Origin: Streptomyces tagetis
GTDB taxonomy: Bacteria > Actinomycetota > Actinomycetes > Streptomycetales > Streptomycetaceae
Assembly (NCBI RefSeq): GCF_018069565.1
Contig: NZ_JAGPNL010000002.1
Coordinates: 248,001 to 312,000 of the forward strand
DNA: 64,000 nucleotides
Direction of reading: 5' to 3'
Shown here: in pieces, positions 9,001 through 16,950 of the stretch
Layout of the letters: each line of letters starts with the position of its first letter
How positions within the stretch are numbered: the first letter of the stretch is position 1
The notes under the pieces: generated by a model
What the model was told of the DNA's origin: nothing
Seen by the model: only the letters and a program-made list of their open reading frames with translations
The model's database searches: none
Program-made: the position numbers and the translations under genes

Positions 9001-9387
9001 GTGCAGCTCGACGAGTTCCTGACCCGGGTCCGCGACCGCGGCGAATACCACGGGGACGACGAGGCCGAACAGGTCTCCAAGGCCGTCCTGTGGGTGGTCG
9101 CCTCCCGGGTCGGCCCCACGGAGGCCGCCGCCCTCGCCACCCATCTGCCGGCTCCGCTGGACGACGCGCTGCGCCTGGAGCGCGGGCGCCCCGAGTCCTT
9201 CGGCCGGGCCGAGTTCCTGCGGCGCGTGGCCCGGCAGACCGGCGCCCGGCCGCGTACCGCGGAGTGGGACGCGGGTGCCGTCCTCTCCACCGTGGCGGAC
9301 GCGGTCCCCGCCGACGCGGCGGACCACCTCCGGGGGCTGCTGCCGTCGGACTGCGCGGACCTCTTCGGCGGGCCGTCGACGGGCTGA
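9001..9387 (+). CDS. DUF2267 family protein
   Basis: Small soluble, mostly helical protein of 128 residues. The start QLDEFLTRVRDRGEYHGDDEAEQVSKAVLWVVASRVGPTEAA is typical of DUF2267, as are the LPAPLDDAL and FLRRVARQTG segments and the late ADHLRGLLPSDCADLF. Biochemical function is unknown; members often sit near general stress genes. GTG 9001 is preceded by an excellent AAGGAGG. The ORF can be extended upstream to 8971, but the ribosome site argues against that. It follows the glycosyltransferase with a 142-bp gap. Confidence 0.88.
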   Translation: MQLDEFLTRVRDRGEYHGDDEAEQVSKAVLWVVASRVGPTEAAALATHLPAPLDDALRLERGRPESFGRAEFLRRVARQTGARPRTAEWDAGAVLSTVADAVPADAADHLRGLLPSDCADLFGGPSTG

Positions 9388-9496
9388 GCGTCAGGGAGCC
9401 GGTCGGCCGGTCCCGTGGCGTGAAGTCGCGCCCCCGGCCCCCTGGCCTCCGGGCGGACGGCGCCACGCCGCGGAACTGTCCCGGGGCGGGCCCCGC

Positions 9497-9895
9497 TCAG
9501 TCGCCGGCCGCGCGCTCCGCCTTTTCGGCGTGCAGGCGCTTGACCCGGGCCGCCTCCTTGCGGACGTCGGCCTGGACCGACCGCTCGTGCTCCAGCCACT
9601 CGGGACGCTCCTGCTTCAGCGCCTCGATCTGCTCCGTGGTGAGCGCTTCCGTGACCCCGCCCCGGCGCAGGCCCGCGATGGACACGCCGAGCTTGGCCGC
9701 CACCACCGGACGCGGGTGCGGGCCGTCGCGCCGCAGGTCCCGCAGCCACTGGGGCGGGTCGGCCTGCAACGCGTTCAGCTCGGCGCGCGAGACCACACCC
9801 TCTTGGAACTCCGCGGGGGTGGCCTCTAGGTACACACCCAGTTTCTTCGCCGCGGTCGCGGGCTTCATGGTCTGGGTGTTCTGGTGGGACGTCAT
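9497..9895 (-). CDS. DUF5997 family protein
   Basis: 132-residue basic, helical protein: MTSHQNTQTMKPATAAKKLG, then YLEATPAEFQEGVVSRAELNALQADPPQWLRDLRRDGPHPRPVVAAKLGVSIAGLRRGG. Two similar helix-turn-helix-like stretches (KPATAAKKLGVYL and RPVVAAKLGVSIAGL) suggest an internal duplication. I read it as the actinobacterial DUF5997 family, function unknown. The C-terminal third is rich in Glu/Arg/Lys and may form a coiled coil. ATG 9895 was taken as the conserved start. It diverges, 84 bp away, from a LysR-type ligand-domain protein, a pairing I remember from other Streptomyces. Confidence 0.8.
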   Translation of the reverse strand: MTSHQNTQTMKPATAAKKLGVYLEATPAEFQEGVVSRAELNALQADPPQWLRDLRRDGPHPRPVVAAKLGVSIAGLRRGGVTEALTTEQIEALKQERPEWLEHERSVQADVRKEAARVKRLHAEKAERAAGD

Positions 9896-9979
9896 GACGT
9901 CAAGGGTATCGACCGCCCGGAGGCTCCCCGACCACGGCCGGTCACCGCGGCCGGGGCCGGCGCCCGGTAGCCTGTCCGG

Positions 9980-10750
9980 GTGACAGGCTCGGAAGCACCC
10001 CCCTCGTTCCGGCTCGCGTACGTCCCCGGGGTGACGCCCGACAAGTGGGCGCGCATCTGGCACGAGCGGCTCCCCGGCGTCCCCCTCGCCCTGGACCAGG
10101 TCCCCGCCGCCGACGCGCCCGGACTGCTGCTGGACCGCACGGCGGACGCCGCGCTGGTACGGCTGCCGGTCGACCGGGACGTGCTCAGCGCGATCCCCCT
10201 CTACACCGAGACCACGGTCGTCGTCGTCCCCAGGGACCACCTCGTCACCGCGGCCGACGAGGTGACCGTCGAGGACCTGTCGGACGAGATCGTGCTGCAC
10301 CCCCTGGACGACGTCCTCGGCTGGCAGCGGCTGCCGGGCCGGCCCGCCGTCGAGCGCCCGGCGACCACCGCGGACGCGATCGAGCTGGTCGCGGCGGGCG
10401 TCGGCGTCCTCGTCGTCCCCCTGTCGCTGGCCCGGCTCCACCACCGCAAGGACCTCACCCACCGTCCGGTCACCGACGCGCCCGCGTCGGCCGTGGCGCT
10501 CTCCTGGCCGCAGGACGCCCACACCGACCTGGTGGAGGAGTTCATCGGCATCGTCCGGGGACGCACCGTCAACAGCACCCGGGGCCGCCCGAAGGCCGCT
10601 CCCGCCGAGAAGGCCGCCCCCGCCAGGGGCGAGCGCTCCGGCGCCACGCCGGGCCGGCGCAAACCGGCCGCCGGGGGGACGGCCCGAGGCGGTGTGCGGC
10701 GCACGGACCGCTCCCGGGACGGCCGCCGGGGCAAGCCCCGACGCGGCTGA
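9980..10750 (+). CDS. LysR-type substrate-binding domain protein without DNA-binding domain
   Basis: 256 residues. Residues about 8-195 match the LysR effector-binding fold: FRLAYVPGVTPDKWARIWHERLPGVPL, then DAALVRLPVDRDVLSAIPLYTETTVVVVPRDH, then IELVAAGVGVLVVPLSLARLHH. The usual N-terminal winged helix-turn-helix is absent. Instead there is a 60-residue Lys/Arg/Ala/Pro-rich tail (RPKAAPAEKAAPARGE and on), which may bind nucleic acid non-specifically. GTG 9980 opens the protein directly with the ligand domain. Its divergent neighbour DUF5997 carries short helix-turn-helix-like segments. The two may therefore act as separate sensor and DNA-binding parts; this is inference. Confidence 0.82.
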   Translation: MTGSEAPPSFRLAYVPGVTPDKWARIWHERLPGVPLALDQVPAADAPGLLLDRTADAALVRLPVDRDVLSAIPLYTETTVVVVPRDHLVTAADEVTVEDLSDEIVLHPLDDVLGWQRLPGRPAVERPATTADAIELVAAGVGVLVVPLSLARLHHRKDLTHRPVTDAPASAVALSWPQDAHTDLVEEFIGIVRGRTVNSTRGRPKAAPAEKAAPARGERSGATPGRRKPAAGGTARGGVRRTDRSRDGRRGKPRRG

Positions 10751-10777
10751 GCGCCCCGCCACGCCGGCCGCCCGGGG

Positions 10778-11518
10778 TCAGCCGATCGCCGGACTCGGCG
10801 TCGGCGCGGTGGTGTTGACGTCCAGGCCGGGAGGCTCGGTCAGGGACAGGACCGGTTCGCCCGGCTGCGGCGCGGGCGGGGTGAGCTGCACCTTGGGCAG
10901 GGTCGGCGGGGCCGTCTGCTGGAAGTTGACCTGGTCGAAGTTGACCATGCCGGTCTTCTCCAGCACGGTGATGTGGTCCAGGACGGTGTCGTTGGCCTGG
11001 TCCGCGAGCTGACGCACCAGGGAGTTCTTGGTGTTGGCGCGCACCTTGGCGATCACCGAGAAGATCTGGCCGTGCGTGATCCGCATGATGTTGACCGCGG
11101 TGGTGTCGAACTGCCTGCCGTCCGTGCCGTCCACCGTCGACACGAACTGCTGCTGCTGGGGCGAAGCCTGGTTGGGCAGGGTGATGCCCAGTTCCGGCGC
11201 GATCCGGCGGCAGGTCGCGTCGAGCCGGGCGTGCCCGACGACCAGGTGCTCGCCCGCCTCCTTCATCTCCGGCGTCGTCCCGCGCTCGATCGCCATCAGC
11301 CCGAGCGGGTGCTCCCACAGCCCGGCGGCGCGCACCTTGACCACGAAGTCCCGGTCCGCCTCGGTGAGCGGCCCGTACCGGGTGTTGGCGATGACCCGGT
11401 CCTGGGTGGCGGCCGTTTTCTGCACCCCGAGCATCGTGGGGTAGACGAGGGCGGAGAGGGTGAGGACGAGGGCACCGCAGACGAACGCGGTCCCTGCCGT
11501 GGTGCGCGTGATGCGCAT
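10778..11518 (-). CDS. DUF4142-type exported protein
   Basis: 246 residues with an N-terminal hydrophobic signal or anchor (RTTAGTAFVCGALVLTLSAL). Then comes a helical domain of the DUF4142/ferritin-like kind: LTEADRDFVVKVRAAGLWEHPLGLMAIERGTTPEMKEAGEHLVVGHARLD. A Pro/Thr-rich tail follows (PPAPQPGEPVLSLTEPPGLD and on). The protein should be outside the membrane. Function is not established for the family. ATG 11518 was chosen because it starts the signal peptide; an ATG-in-frame extension to 11581 is possible. It stands alone, convergent with the LysR-domain gene. Confidence 0.82.
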   Translation of the reverse strand: MRITRTTAGTAFVCGALVLTLSALVYPTMLGVQKTAATQDRVIANTRYGPLTEADRDFVVKVRAAGLWEHPLGLMAIERGTTPEMKEAGEHLVVGHARLDATCRRIAPELGITLPNQASPQQQQFVSTVDGTDGRQFDTTAVNIMRITHGQIFSVIAKVRANTKNSLVRQLADQANDTVLDHITVLEKTGMVNFDQVNFQQTAPPTLPKVQLTPPAPQPGEPVLSLTEPPGLDVNTTAPTPSPAIG

Positions 11519-11718
11519 CGTGCCTCCAGGGGCGAAGACATGCTCGGACACCGGGGGATACGGATTCCGGCGTCGAATCAATCACCGCTCCGGGTAAAAA
11601 CCCCAAGCCACGGGTGTGTTCTACGTCTCCTCGCCCCGCGGCTCGCCGCCCCGCCTCGCCCACCCGTCTCCGCCCCCCAAGTCACGTACGGACCCTCGCC
11701 CCTCCCGGCCGTCCCCGC

Positions 11719-12438
11719 TCAGGCGGGCCGGGCCGCGCGGAAGAGCCACTCGTGGGCGGCCCGCGCCGTGAACTCCTCCTGTCCGCCGCGCAGCAGCAGA
11801 CCGGCGGCGGCGAACTCCGGGGCGTCCGCCTGCGCGGCCACGTACGGGACCGCGATGCAGCGCATCCCGGCCGCGTGCGCCGCCGCCGCTCCGGGCACCG
11901 CGTCCTCCACGACCACGCAGTCCGCCGGGTCCGCCCCGAGCCGGCGGGCCGCCTCCAGGAAGACGTCGGGGGCCGGCTTGCCGCGCGCCACCTCGTCCGC
12001 CGAGACCACCGTGCGCAGATGGGCGTCGAGGCCGGTGCGGGACAGGATCGCCGTGATGGCCTCCGGCGAGGACCCGGAGGCCACGGCCATCGGGACGCCC
12101 TCGGCGGCCAGCAGCTCCACGAAGGCCCGCATCTCCGGGTAGACGCGCGTGGCGGCCCGCGCCAGCTCCAGGTAACGGCGGTTCTTCTCGGCGAGCAGCC
12201 CCGCCACCGACGCGCCGAGCCCGTAGCGCTCCTTCCAGCGGGCGACCGTCTCCTGGGTGCTGACGCCGACGTACTCCTCGTGGTCGGACCAGGTGAAGTC
12301 GGGGACGCCGTGCGCGGCGAGGGTCTGCCGGCCCGCCTCGTAGTAGTTGGGCTCGCTGTCCACGAGAGTTCCGTCGAGATCGAAGACGACCGAGATGCCA
12401 CCGAGAGTGCTCATGGTGTCCAGCATGCCAAGGCTCAC
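11719..12438 (-). CDS. HAD-superfamily phosphatase (beta-phosphoglucomutase/GPH-like)
   Basis: Phosphohydrolase or phosphomutase with a Rossmann core and an alpha-helical cap. Motif I is VVFDLDGTLVDSE (residues 17-29), motif II AVASGSSPEAI, motif III the Lys in ARGKPAPDVF, and motif IV VVVEDAVPGAAAAHAAGM. About 239 residues from GTG 12438, whose GTGA overlaps the stop of the upstream AsnC/Lrp gene; this coupling decided the start. ATG 12414 would give a more typical N-terminus (MSTLGGISVVFDLDGT). Substrate cannot be read from sequence; sugar phosphates are usual for this subgroup. Confidence 0.87.
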   Translation of the reverse strand: MSLGMLDTMSTLGGISVVFDLDGTLVDSEPNYYEAGRQTLAAHGVPDFTWSDHEEYVGVSTQETVARWKERYGLGASVAGLLAEKNRRYLELARAATRVYPEMRAFVELLAAEGVPMAVASGSSPEAITAILSRTGLDAHLRTVVSADEVARGKPAPDVFLEAARRLGADPADCVVVEDAVPGAAAAHAAGMRCIAVPYVAAQADAPEFAAAGLLLRGGQEEFTARAAHEWLFRAARPA

Positions 12439-12911
12439 CCGCGTGCCGAACGGCCGATCGACTCCACGAGCGGCAGCAGCCGGTGCGGGACGCGTTCGCG
12501 CAGCGCGACCTCGCTGCGGGTGCGCACCACCCCGGGCAGGCTGATCAGCTTCTGGACCACGTCCTCCAGGTGGGCGTTGTTCCGCGCCACCACCCGGGTC
12601 AGCAGATCGCCGTCGCCGGTGATCGAGAACGCCTCGACGATCTCCGGCACGGCCGCCAGCGCCTCGCCCACCTCGTCCAGATGCCCCTGGGTCACCTCGA
12701 TGTGCACGAAGGCGAGCACCGGGTGGCCCAGCGCGGCGGGGGAGAGGGCCGGGGCGGTGCCGGTGATCACGCCGTCGCGCTCCATTCTGTCCAGGCGGGC
12801 CTGGAGGGTGCCGCGGGCGACGCCCAGGACGCGGGCGTACTCGCGCACGCTGGTGCGCGGCTGCTCCAGCAGCAGCCGCAGGATGCGGGTGTCCAGCTCG
12901 TCGACGGCCAT
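12435..12911 (-). CDS. AsnC/Lrp-family transcriptional regulator
   Basis: 158 residues. The N-terminal helix-turn-helix (LDTRILRLLLEQPRTSVREYARVLGVARGTLQARLDRMERDGVI, split here as the standard DELDxxIL start) is followed by an RAM ligand domain: LAFVHIEVTQGHLDEV, AFSITGDGDLLTRVVARN and LPGVVRTRSEVAL. Such proteins form octamers that sense amino acids. It is followed by the HAD phosphatase through a GTGA overlap and diverges from the FUSC-like membrane protein. It may control that gene through the imperfect ACCAATGG/CCATTGG sequences in the spacer. ATG 12911 has GAAGGGG ahead. Confidence 0.92.
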   Translation of the reverse strand: MAVDELDTRILRLLLEQPRTSVREYARVLGVARGTLQARLDRMERDGVITGTAPALSPAALGHPVLAFVHIEVTQGHLDEVGEALAAVPEIVEAFSITGDGDLLTRVVARNNAHLEDVVQKLISLPGVVRTRSEVALRERVPHRLLPLVESIGRSARG

Positions 12912-13191
12912 GGTGCCCGGCCCCTTCGTGGGTCTCCTGGGTCGGTGATCACGTCCGACGGTACCAATGGCCCGGCAAGAGGGGATATGCGCCGGCCGGC
13001 GACCTTCGGCCGTTGGCCTTCCCCCGGCCCGGCGAAAGCCCGTATGGCTGGACCATTGGCACAGTCCGGCGGAGCCGTGTTGAGCCAGTGGTGGCAGGGA
13101 TGCTCCCATAAGGGGGTCGATGGCGCTGCGGGTCCCGCGGCGCCTTTTCCATGCCACTGACCGACGCGGTACGCGAGGGGGCGGTACATCC

Positions 13192-14685
13192 ATGCTGAAG
13201 AGGGCGTTCACGGCCCCGGACCCGGGGCGCGCGCGGCTGCGCTTCGCCGCCCGCGGGGTGCTGGGCATCACCGCGGCCACGGCCGTCTGCGCAGTGGCCG
13301 GCGTCTCCCTGGTGGGCGCCGTCGTCGGCGGCCTCGCCGCGCTGCTCGCCCTGTTCACCGTCACCGACGCCACCGTGCGCGGACAGGCGCTCACCACCGC
13401 GCTGCTCCCGGCCGCCGGACTGCCCGTGCTGACCGCCGCGGCCCTCCTGCACAGCCATGTCGTCGCCCGTGACCTGGCCTTCCTCGCCGTGGTCGGTGCC
13501 GGCGTGTACGCAAGGCGCTGGGGCCCGCGCGGGCACAGCCTCGGCGTGTTCGCCTTCATGACCTTCTTCATCGCCCTGTTCCTGGACGCGACCCCCGGCC
13601 GGCTGCCCGAGATGTACGCGGCCGTACTGCTCTCCGTGCCCACCGCCGCGGCCGTCCGCTTCGGCCTGTGGTGCTACGAGCGCCGCCTGCCCCCGGCCGC
13701 CGTGCCCGCCCCGCCCGCCGGGACCGGACTCGCCCGGGTCACCACCCGCCAGGCCGTCCAGGCCACCGCCGGCGCGGGCTTCGCCCTGCTCGTGGGCACC
13801 TGGGTGTCGCACGAACGCTGGTACTGGGCGGTCGGCGCCACCTGGTGGGTCTTCGTCAACACCGCCTCGCGCGGGGAGACCCTCGTCCGCGGCTTCCGGC
13901 GGGTCCTCGGCACGGCCGCGGGCATCGGCCTCGGCCTGCTCGTCGCCGTCCCGGTGGCCGGTGACACCGTCCCCACGGCCGTCCTCGCCGCCGTCTGCGT
14001 CTTCGGCGTCTTCTACACCGCCGCCGTCTCGTACACCTGGATGATGCTCTGCGTCACCGTGCTCGCCGGACTGCTCTACGGGCTCCTCGGCGTCCTCGGC
14101 CCCGGACTGCTCGCGCTGCGGCTCGCCGAGACCGCGGTGGGGGCGCTCGGCGCCGCGCTCGCGGTCCTGCTGATCCTGCCGGTCACCACCCACTCCGTCA
14201 CCGACGCGTGGGTCCGGCGGGCCCTGCGCTGCGTCCACGACTGCACCGCCGAGGCCGCCGCCCGCCTCGCCGGGTCCGAGGCCGCCGACCCGGCGCTGCG
14301 CGTCGCCGAACTGGAGCAGTTGCTCGGCCGGGTCCGGCTGTCGCTCGCCCCGCTCACGCACCCGCTGAACCCGGTGGCGAGCCGCAGGCGCAGGGCCCGC
14401 CGGGTGCTGGCCCTGCTCGACGACTGCGCCCGGGAGATCCGCGGCCTGGCCGCCGTCGCCGCCGACCCCGTGGCCTCGCACGACGTCCGGCTCGCCGACG
14501 CCTGCCGGCGGGTGGAGGCCGCCGTCGAGGCGCTCACCGGCGGCGGAGCCGTCCCCGCCGGGGCCGTACCGGCGCCGCACACCGCCGGCGGGGCCCTCGC
14601 CCACCTGCACGGACTCGAACACGCCCTGGCCGAACTCGCCGCACCCCTGCGCGGCGCCCCGGGCTCGCCCCTGGTGGGTGCCTGA
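13192..14685 (+). CDS. FUSC-family (aromatic acid exporter-like) membrane protein
   Basis: 497 residues. Two blocks of membrane helices occupy residues about 20-150 and 190-345. After the second block comes a cytoplasmic helical domain, about 345-470, rich in Arg/Ala/Leu heptads. The WYWAVGATWWVFVNTASRGETLVRGFRRVLGTAAGIGLGL segment is the FUSC core, and SYTWMMLCVTVLAGLLYGL is also typical. Members are related to PET/AaeB exporters of organic acids. ATG 13192 follows GAGGGGG. An upstream in-frame ATG at 13120, also with a purine run, would add 24 residues. Divergent from the AsnC/Lrp gene. Confidence 0.82.
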   Translation: MLKRAFTAPDPGRARLRFAARGVLGITAATAVCAVAGVSLVGAVVGGLAALLALFTVTDATVRGQALTTALLPAAGLPVLTAAALLHSHVVARDLAFLAVVGAGVYARRWGPRGHSLGVFAFMTFFIALFLDATPGRLPEMYAAVLLSVPTAAAVRFGLWCYERRLPPAAVPAPPAGTGLARVTTRQAVQATAGAGFALLVGTWVSHERWYWAVGATWWVFVNTASRGETLVRGFRRVLGTAAGIGLGLLVAVPVAGDTVPTAVLAAVCVFGVFYTAAVSYTWMMLCVTVLAGLLYGLLGVLGPGLLALRLAETAVGALGAALAVLLILPVTTHSVTDAWVRRALRCVHDCTAEAAARLAGSEAADPALRVAELEQLLGRVRLSLAPLTHPLNPVASRRRRARRVLALLDDCAREIRGLAAVAADPVASHDVRLADACRRVEAAVEALTGGGAVPAGAVPAPHTAGGALAHLHGLEHALAELAAPLRGAPGSPLVGA

Positions 14686-14703
14686 GCACCATTCGGTCCC
14701 CAC

Positions 14704-14718
14704 TTGGTCTGGACCAAT
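14704..14718. promoter_or_regulatory. DasR-like palindrome (candidate dre site)
   Basis: TTGGTC-TG-GACCAA is a perfect 6-bp inverted repeat around a two-base centre, about 90 bases before the lactonase start. The DasR operator in Streptomyces is close to TGGTCTAGACCA; here only the centre differs (TG for TA). DasR represses aminosugar genes and responds to glucosamine phosphates. The match is seen directly; that DasR binds here is inference. Confidence 0.5.
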
Positions 14719-14806
14719 CGGCCTCGGCTGACTACCGTCGCCCTGGGCCGGTGATCAGCCGGCGTCACGGGGCGCGGAGGACCTCCGCACAACGAGAGGG
14801 ACCAGG

Positions 14807-15832
14807 GTGGCGGACGACAGACGACGGCGGGCGTTCATCGGATCGTTCACCGCGGCCGGGGGGCCCGGGATCGTCACGGCGGACGTCGATCCCGGCAGCG
14901 GCGCGCTCACGGCCACGCACCGTGTGGACACCGTCCCCGACCCCTCCTACCTGGCCCTCGCCCCCGACGGTGGCACGCTCTACGCCGTCAGCGAGACCAC
15001 CGCCGGCACGGTGACCGCCTTCCGCCTCGCCGCAGGGGCGCCCGAGCCCGCCGGTCCGCCGGTCCCCGTGGCCGGCGAGGCTCCGACCCACCTCGGCCTC
15101 TACGGCCGCCACGTCCTGACCGCCAACTACGGCTCCGGCAGCGTCAGCGCCGTCCCGGTCCGCCCCGACGGCACCCTCGCCGCGGCCCCGTCCGGCGTGC
15201 TCCGGCACACCGGCCCCGGCCCCGAGCACCGGCGGAGCCCGCGCGCCCACCAGGTGCAGCCCGACCCCAGCGGGCGCTGGGCCGTCAGCGTCGACCTCGG
15301 CACCGACTCCGTACGGGTGTGCACCCTGGTCGACGGCACCCCCGCCGTGCACCGGGAGACCGCGCTGCGCCCCGGTTCGGGCCCCCGCCACCTGGCCTTC
15401 CACCCCGACGGCGGCCACGCCTACGTGGTCAACGAACTCGCCCCGACCGTCACCGTCTGCCGCTGGGACGCCGCCGAAGGCGCCCTGCACCCGCTCGACG
15501 AGGTCCCGGTGCTGCCGGACGCCCCGGCCGGCGACGCCTACCCGTCCGGCGTCGCGGTCTCGGCCGACGGCCGCTTCGTGTGGACGGCGACCCGGGGCGA
15601 GGACGTCCTGTCCGTCTTCGCGGTCGAGCCCGGCGGCGGCCTGGAACTGCTCACTACCGTGCCCTGCGGCGGCCACTGGCCGCGCGCGCTCACCGCCTTC
15701 GACGGCGTCCTGTACGTCGCCAACGAGCGCTCCGGCGACGTGACCTGGTTCGCCGTCGACCCCGGCACGGGCACGCCCCGGCGGGCCGGCTCCCTGGCCG
15801 TCGCCGCCGCGTCCTGCGTCCTCCTCGGCTGA
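14807..15832 (+). CDS. Lactonase family protein (seven-bladed beta-propeller, 6-phosphogluconolactonase-like)
   Basis: 341 residues made of repeated blade motifs such as DPSYLALAPDGGTLYAVSE, PTHLGLYGRHVLTANYGSGS, GPRHLAFHPDGGHAYVVNE and YPSGVAVSADGRFVWTATRGED, ending in SCVLLG. Propeller lactonases of this family hydrolyse 6-phosphogluconolactone or related lactones; not all members are proven pentose-phosphate enzymes. No signal peptide, so cytoplasmic. GTG 14807 is preceded by GAGAGGGACCAGG. A DasR-like palindrome lies about 90 bases upstream. The gene converges on the CbiX-like gene with a strong terminator between. Confidence 0.87.
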   Translation: MADDRRRRAFIGSFTAAGGPGIVTADVDPGSGALTATHRVDTVPDPSYLALAPDGGTLYAVSETTAGTVTAFRLAAGAPEPAGPPVPVAGEAPTHLGLYGRHVLTANYGSGSVSAVPVRPDGTLAAAPSGVLRHTGPGPEHRRSPRAHQVQPDPSGRWAVSVDLGTDSVRVCTLVDGTPAVHRETALRPGSGPRHLAFHPDGGHAYVVNELAPTVTVCRWDAAEGALHPLDEVPVLPDAPAGDAYPSGVAVSADGRFVWTATRGEDVLSVFAVEPGGGLELLTTVPCGGHWPRALTAFDGVLYVANERSGDVTWFAVDPGTGTPRRAGSLAVAAASCVLLG

Positions 15833-15846
15833 GCCGGGCACGCGGA

Positions 15847-15873
15847 AGGGCCCGTCCCCGGGGGGCGGGCCCT
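15847..15873. terminator. Bidirectional hairpin between convergent genes
   Basis: AGGGCCCG (15847-15854) pairs perfectly with CGGGCCCT (15866-15873) across an 11-base loop. It lies in the 58-bp gap between the lactonase and CbiX-like stops. No T tract, as is common in Streptomyces. Confidence 0.7.
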
Positions 15874-15890
15874 GGTGCCGCGTCCGTGCG

Positions 15891-16814
15891 TCAGTGGCTC
15901 GGCGTGCTCTGCGGCTGCTGCGGGGCGATGCCCAGCGCCGTCGTGTACTTGGCGAGGGCCAGCTTCCCGATCGCCGGGTACGGGCCGAGCGGTTCGGCGG
16001 TGGCGCAGTCCGCCTCCTTCGCCGCCTCCTCCAGCAGGCCCGCGTCGATCTCCGGGCCGATGAGGTACGGGGCGAGGGCGAGCTGCTGAGACCCCGAGCC
16101 GCGGAGCTGATCGGCGACGGAGGAGATCGAGCCCTCCTCGTCCAGCGCCGCCGCCATCACCGGCACCGCCAGCCGCGCGGCCAGCAGCATGCCGGTGATC
16201 CCGGCCGCCTGCACCGCCTCGTCACCGCCCACCGAGGCGAGCACGATGCCGTCCGCGGCGGTCGCCACCGTGAACAGCCTGGCGCGGTCGGCGCGGGCCA
16301 GGCCGGCCTCGGAGAGCCGCACGTGCAGCGCCTCGGCGAGCAGCGGGTGCGGGCCGAGCACATCGGTCAGCTCGGCGGCGATCCGGCTGTCCATGACGGC
16401 CTGGCGGATGCGGCGCAGCAACGCGTTGTCCGGGCCGGCCAGCAGCGGCACGACGACGGCGACGGGGCCCTCGGGCCGCTTCACCTCCACCCCGGCGGCG
16501 ACGGCCTGCTCGTAGCGGGCGGTGCGCTCCTCGGCGGCGTGCACGAGCACGGTCGACAGGGTGACGAACTCGTCGTCGTCCCCGTCCAGGTAGCCGATCC
16601 GGGCGTCCAGACCGGGCAGCTCGGAACGGGCGATGCTGACGACCTCTTCGGCGAGGCCGCGGGTGGCGCTACTGGGCGTGCCCGGCACAGCGAGGACGAG
16701 AGCGGGCGCACCCTCGGGAGCCACCACGGGTTCGGGACGGCGGTGCCGTCCGGGCTGTCGGGGGCGCGGCATTCGTACTGGCAGGCCGGACGCGGGCCCA
16801 GTGGGGGAACTCAT
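15891..16814 (-). CDS. CbiX/sirohydrochlorin chelatase-like protein
   Basis: 307 residues in two alpha/beta halves like class II chelatases: ALVLAVPGTPSSATRGLAEEVVSIARSELPGLDARIGYLDGDDDE, then VAVVVPLLAGPDNALLRRI, then RLFTVATAADGIVLASVGGDEAVQAAGITGMLLAARL. Authentic CbiX/SirB enzymes begin with a G-H-G motif whose His binds the metal; here the place reads VPGTPS, with no His. The first 35 residues are a basic, Pro-rich extension. It may therefore be a non-chelatase member of the fold. ATG 16814 is taken from the longest frame. Convergent with the lactonase gene. Confidence 0.7.
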   Translation of the reverse strand: MSSPTGPASGLPVRMPRPRQPGRHRRPEPVVAPEGAPALVLAVPGTPSSATRGLAEEVVSIARSELPGLDARIGYLDGDDDEFVTLSTVLVHAAEERTARYEQAVAAGVEVKRPEGPVAVVVPLLAGPDNALLRRIRQAVMDSRIAAELTDVLGPHPLLAEALHVRLSEAGLARADRARLFTVATAADGIVLASVGGDEAVQAAGITGMLLAARLAVPVMAAALDEEGSISSVADQLRGSGSQQLALAPYLIGPEIDAGLLEEAAKEADCATAEPLGPYPAIGKLALAKYTTALGIAPQQPQSTPSH

Positions 16815-16950
16815 GGCGCCGCATGTTACTGGTTTCCCGTGCTTCCCTGTTCGGTCAGGGTGCGGGTGAGCGGTATCCGTCCGGTTTTGTCTGATGAGTG
16901 ATGTACGGATCGGACGACATCGGCATGATTCCCCTCCTCTGCGATCGTTG

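Noticed and set aside
12960..13067. ACCAATGG and CCATTGG sequences between the AsnC/Lrp and FUSC genes as an operator
   Set aside because: Far apart (about 90 bp) and only about 8 bp long; mentioned in the regulator entry but not strong enough to list.
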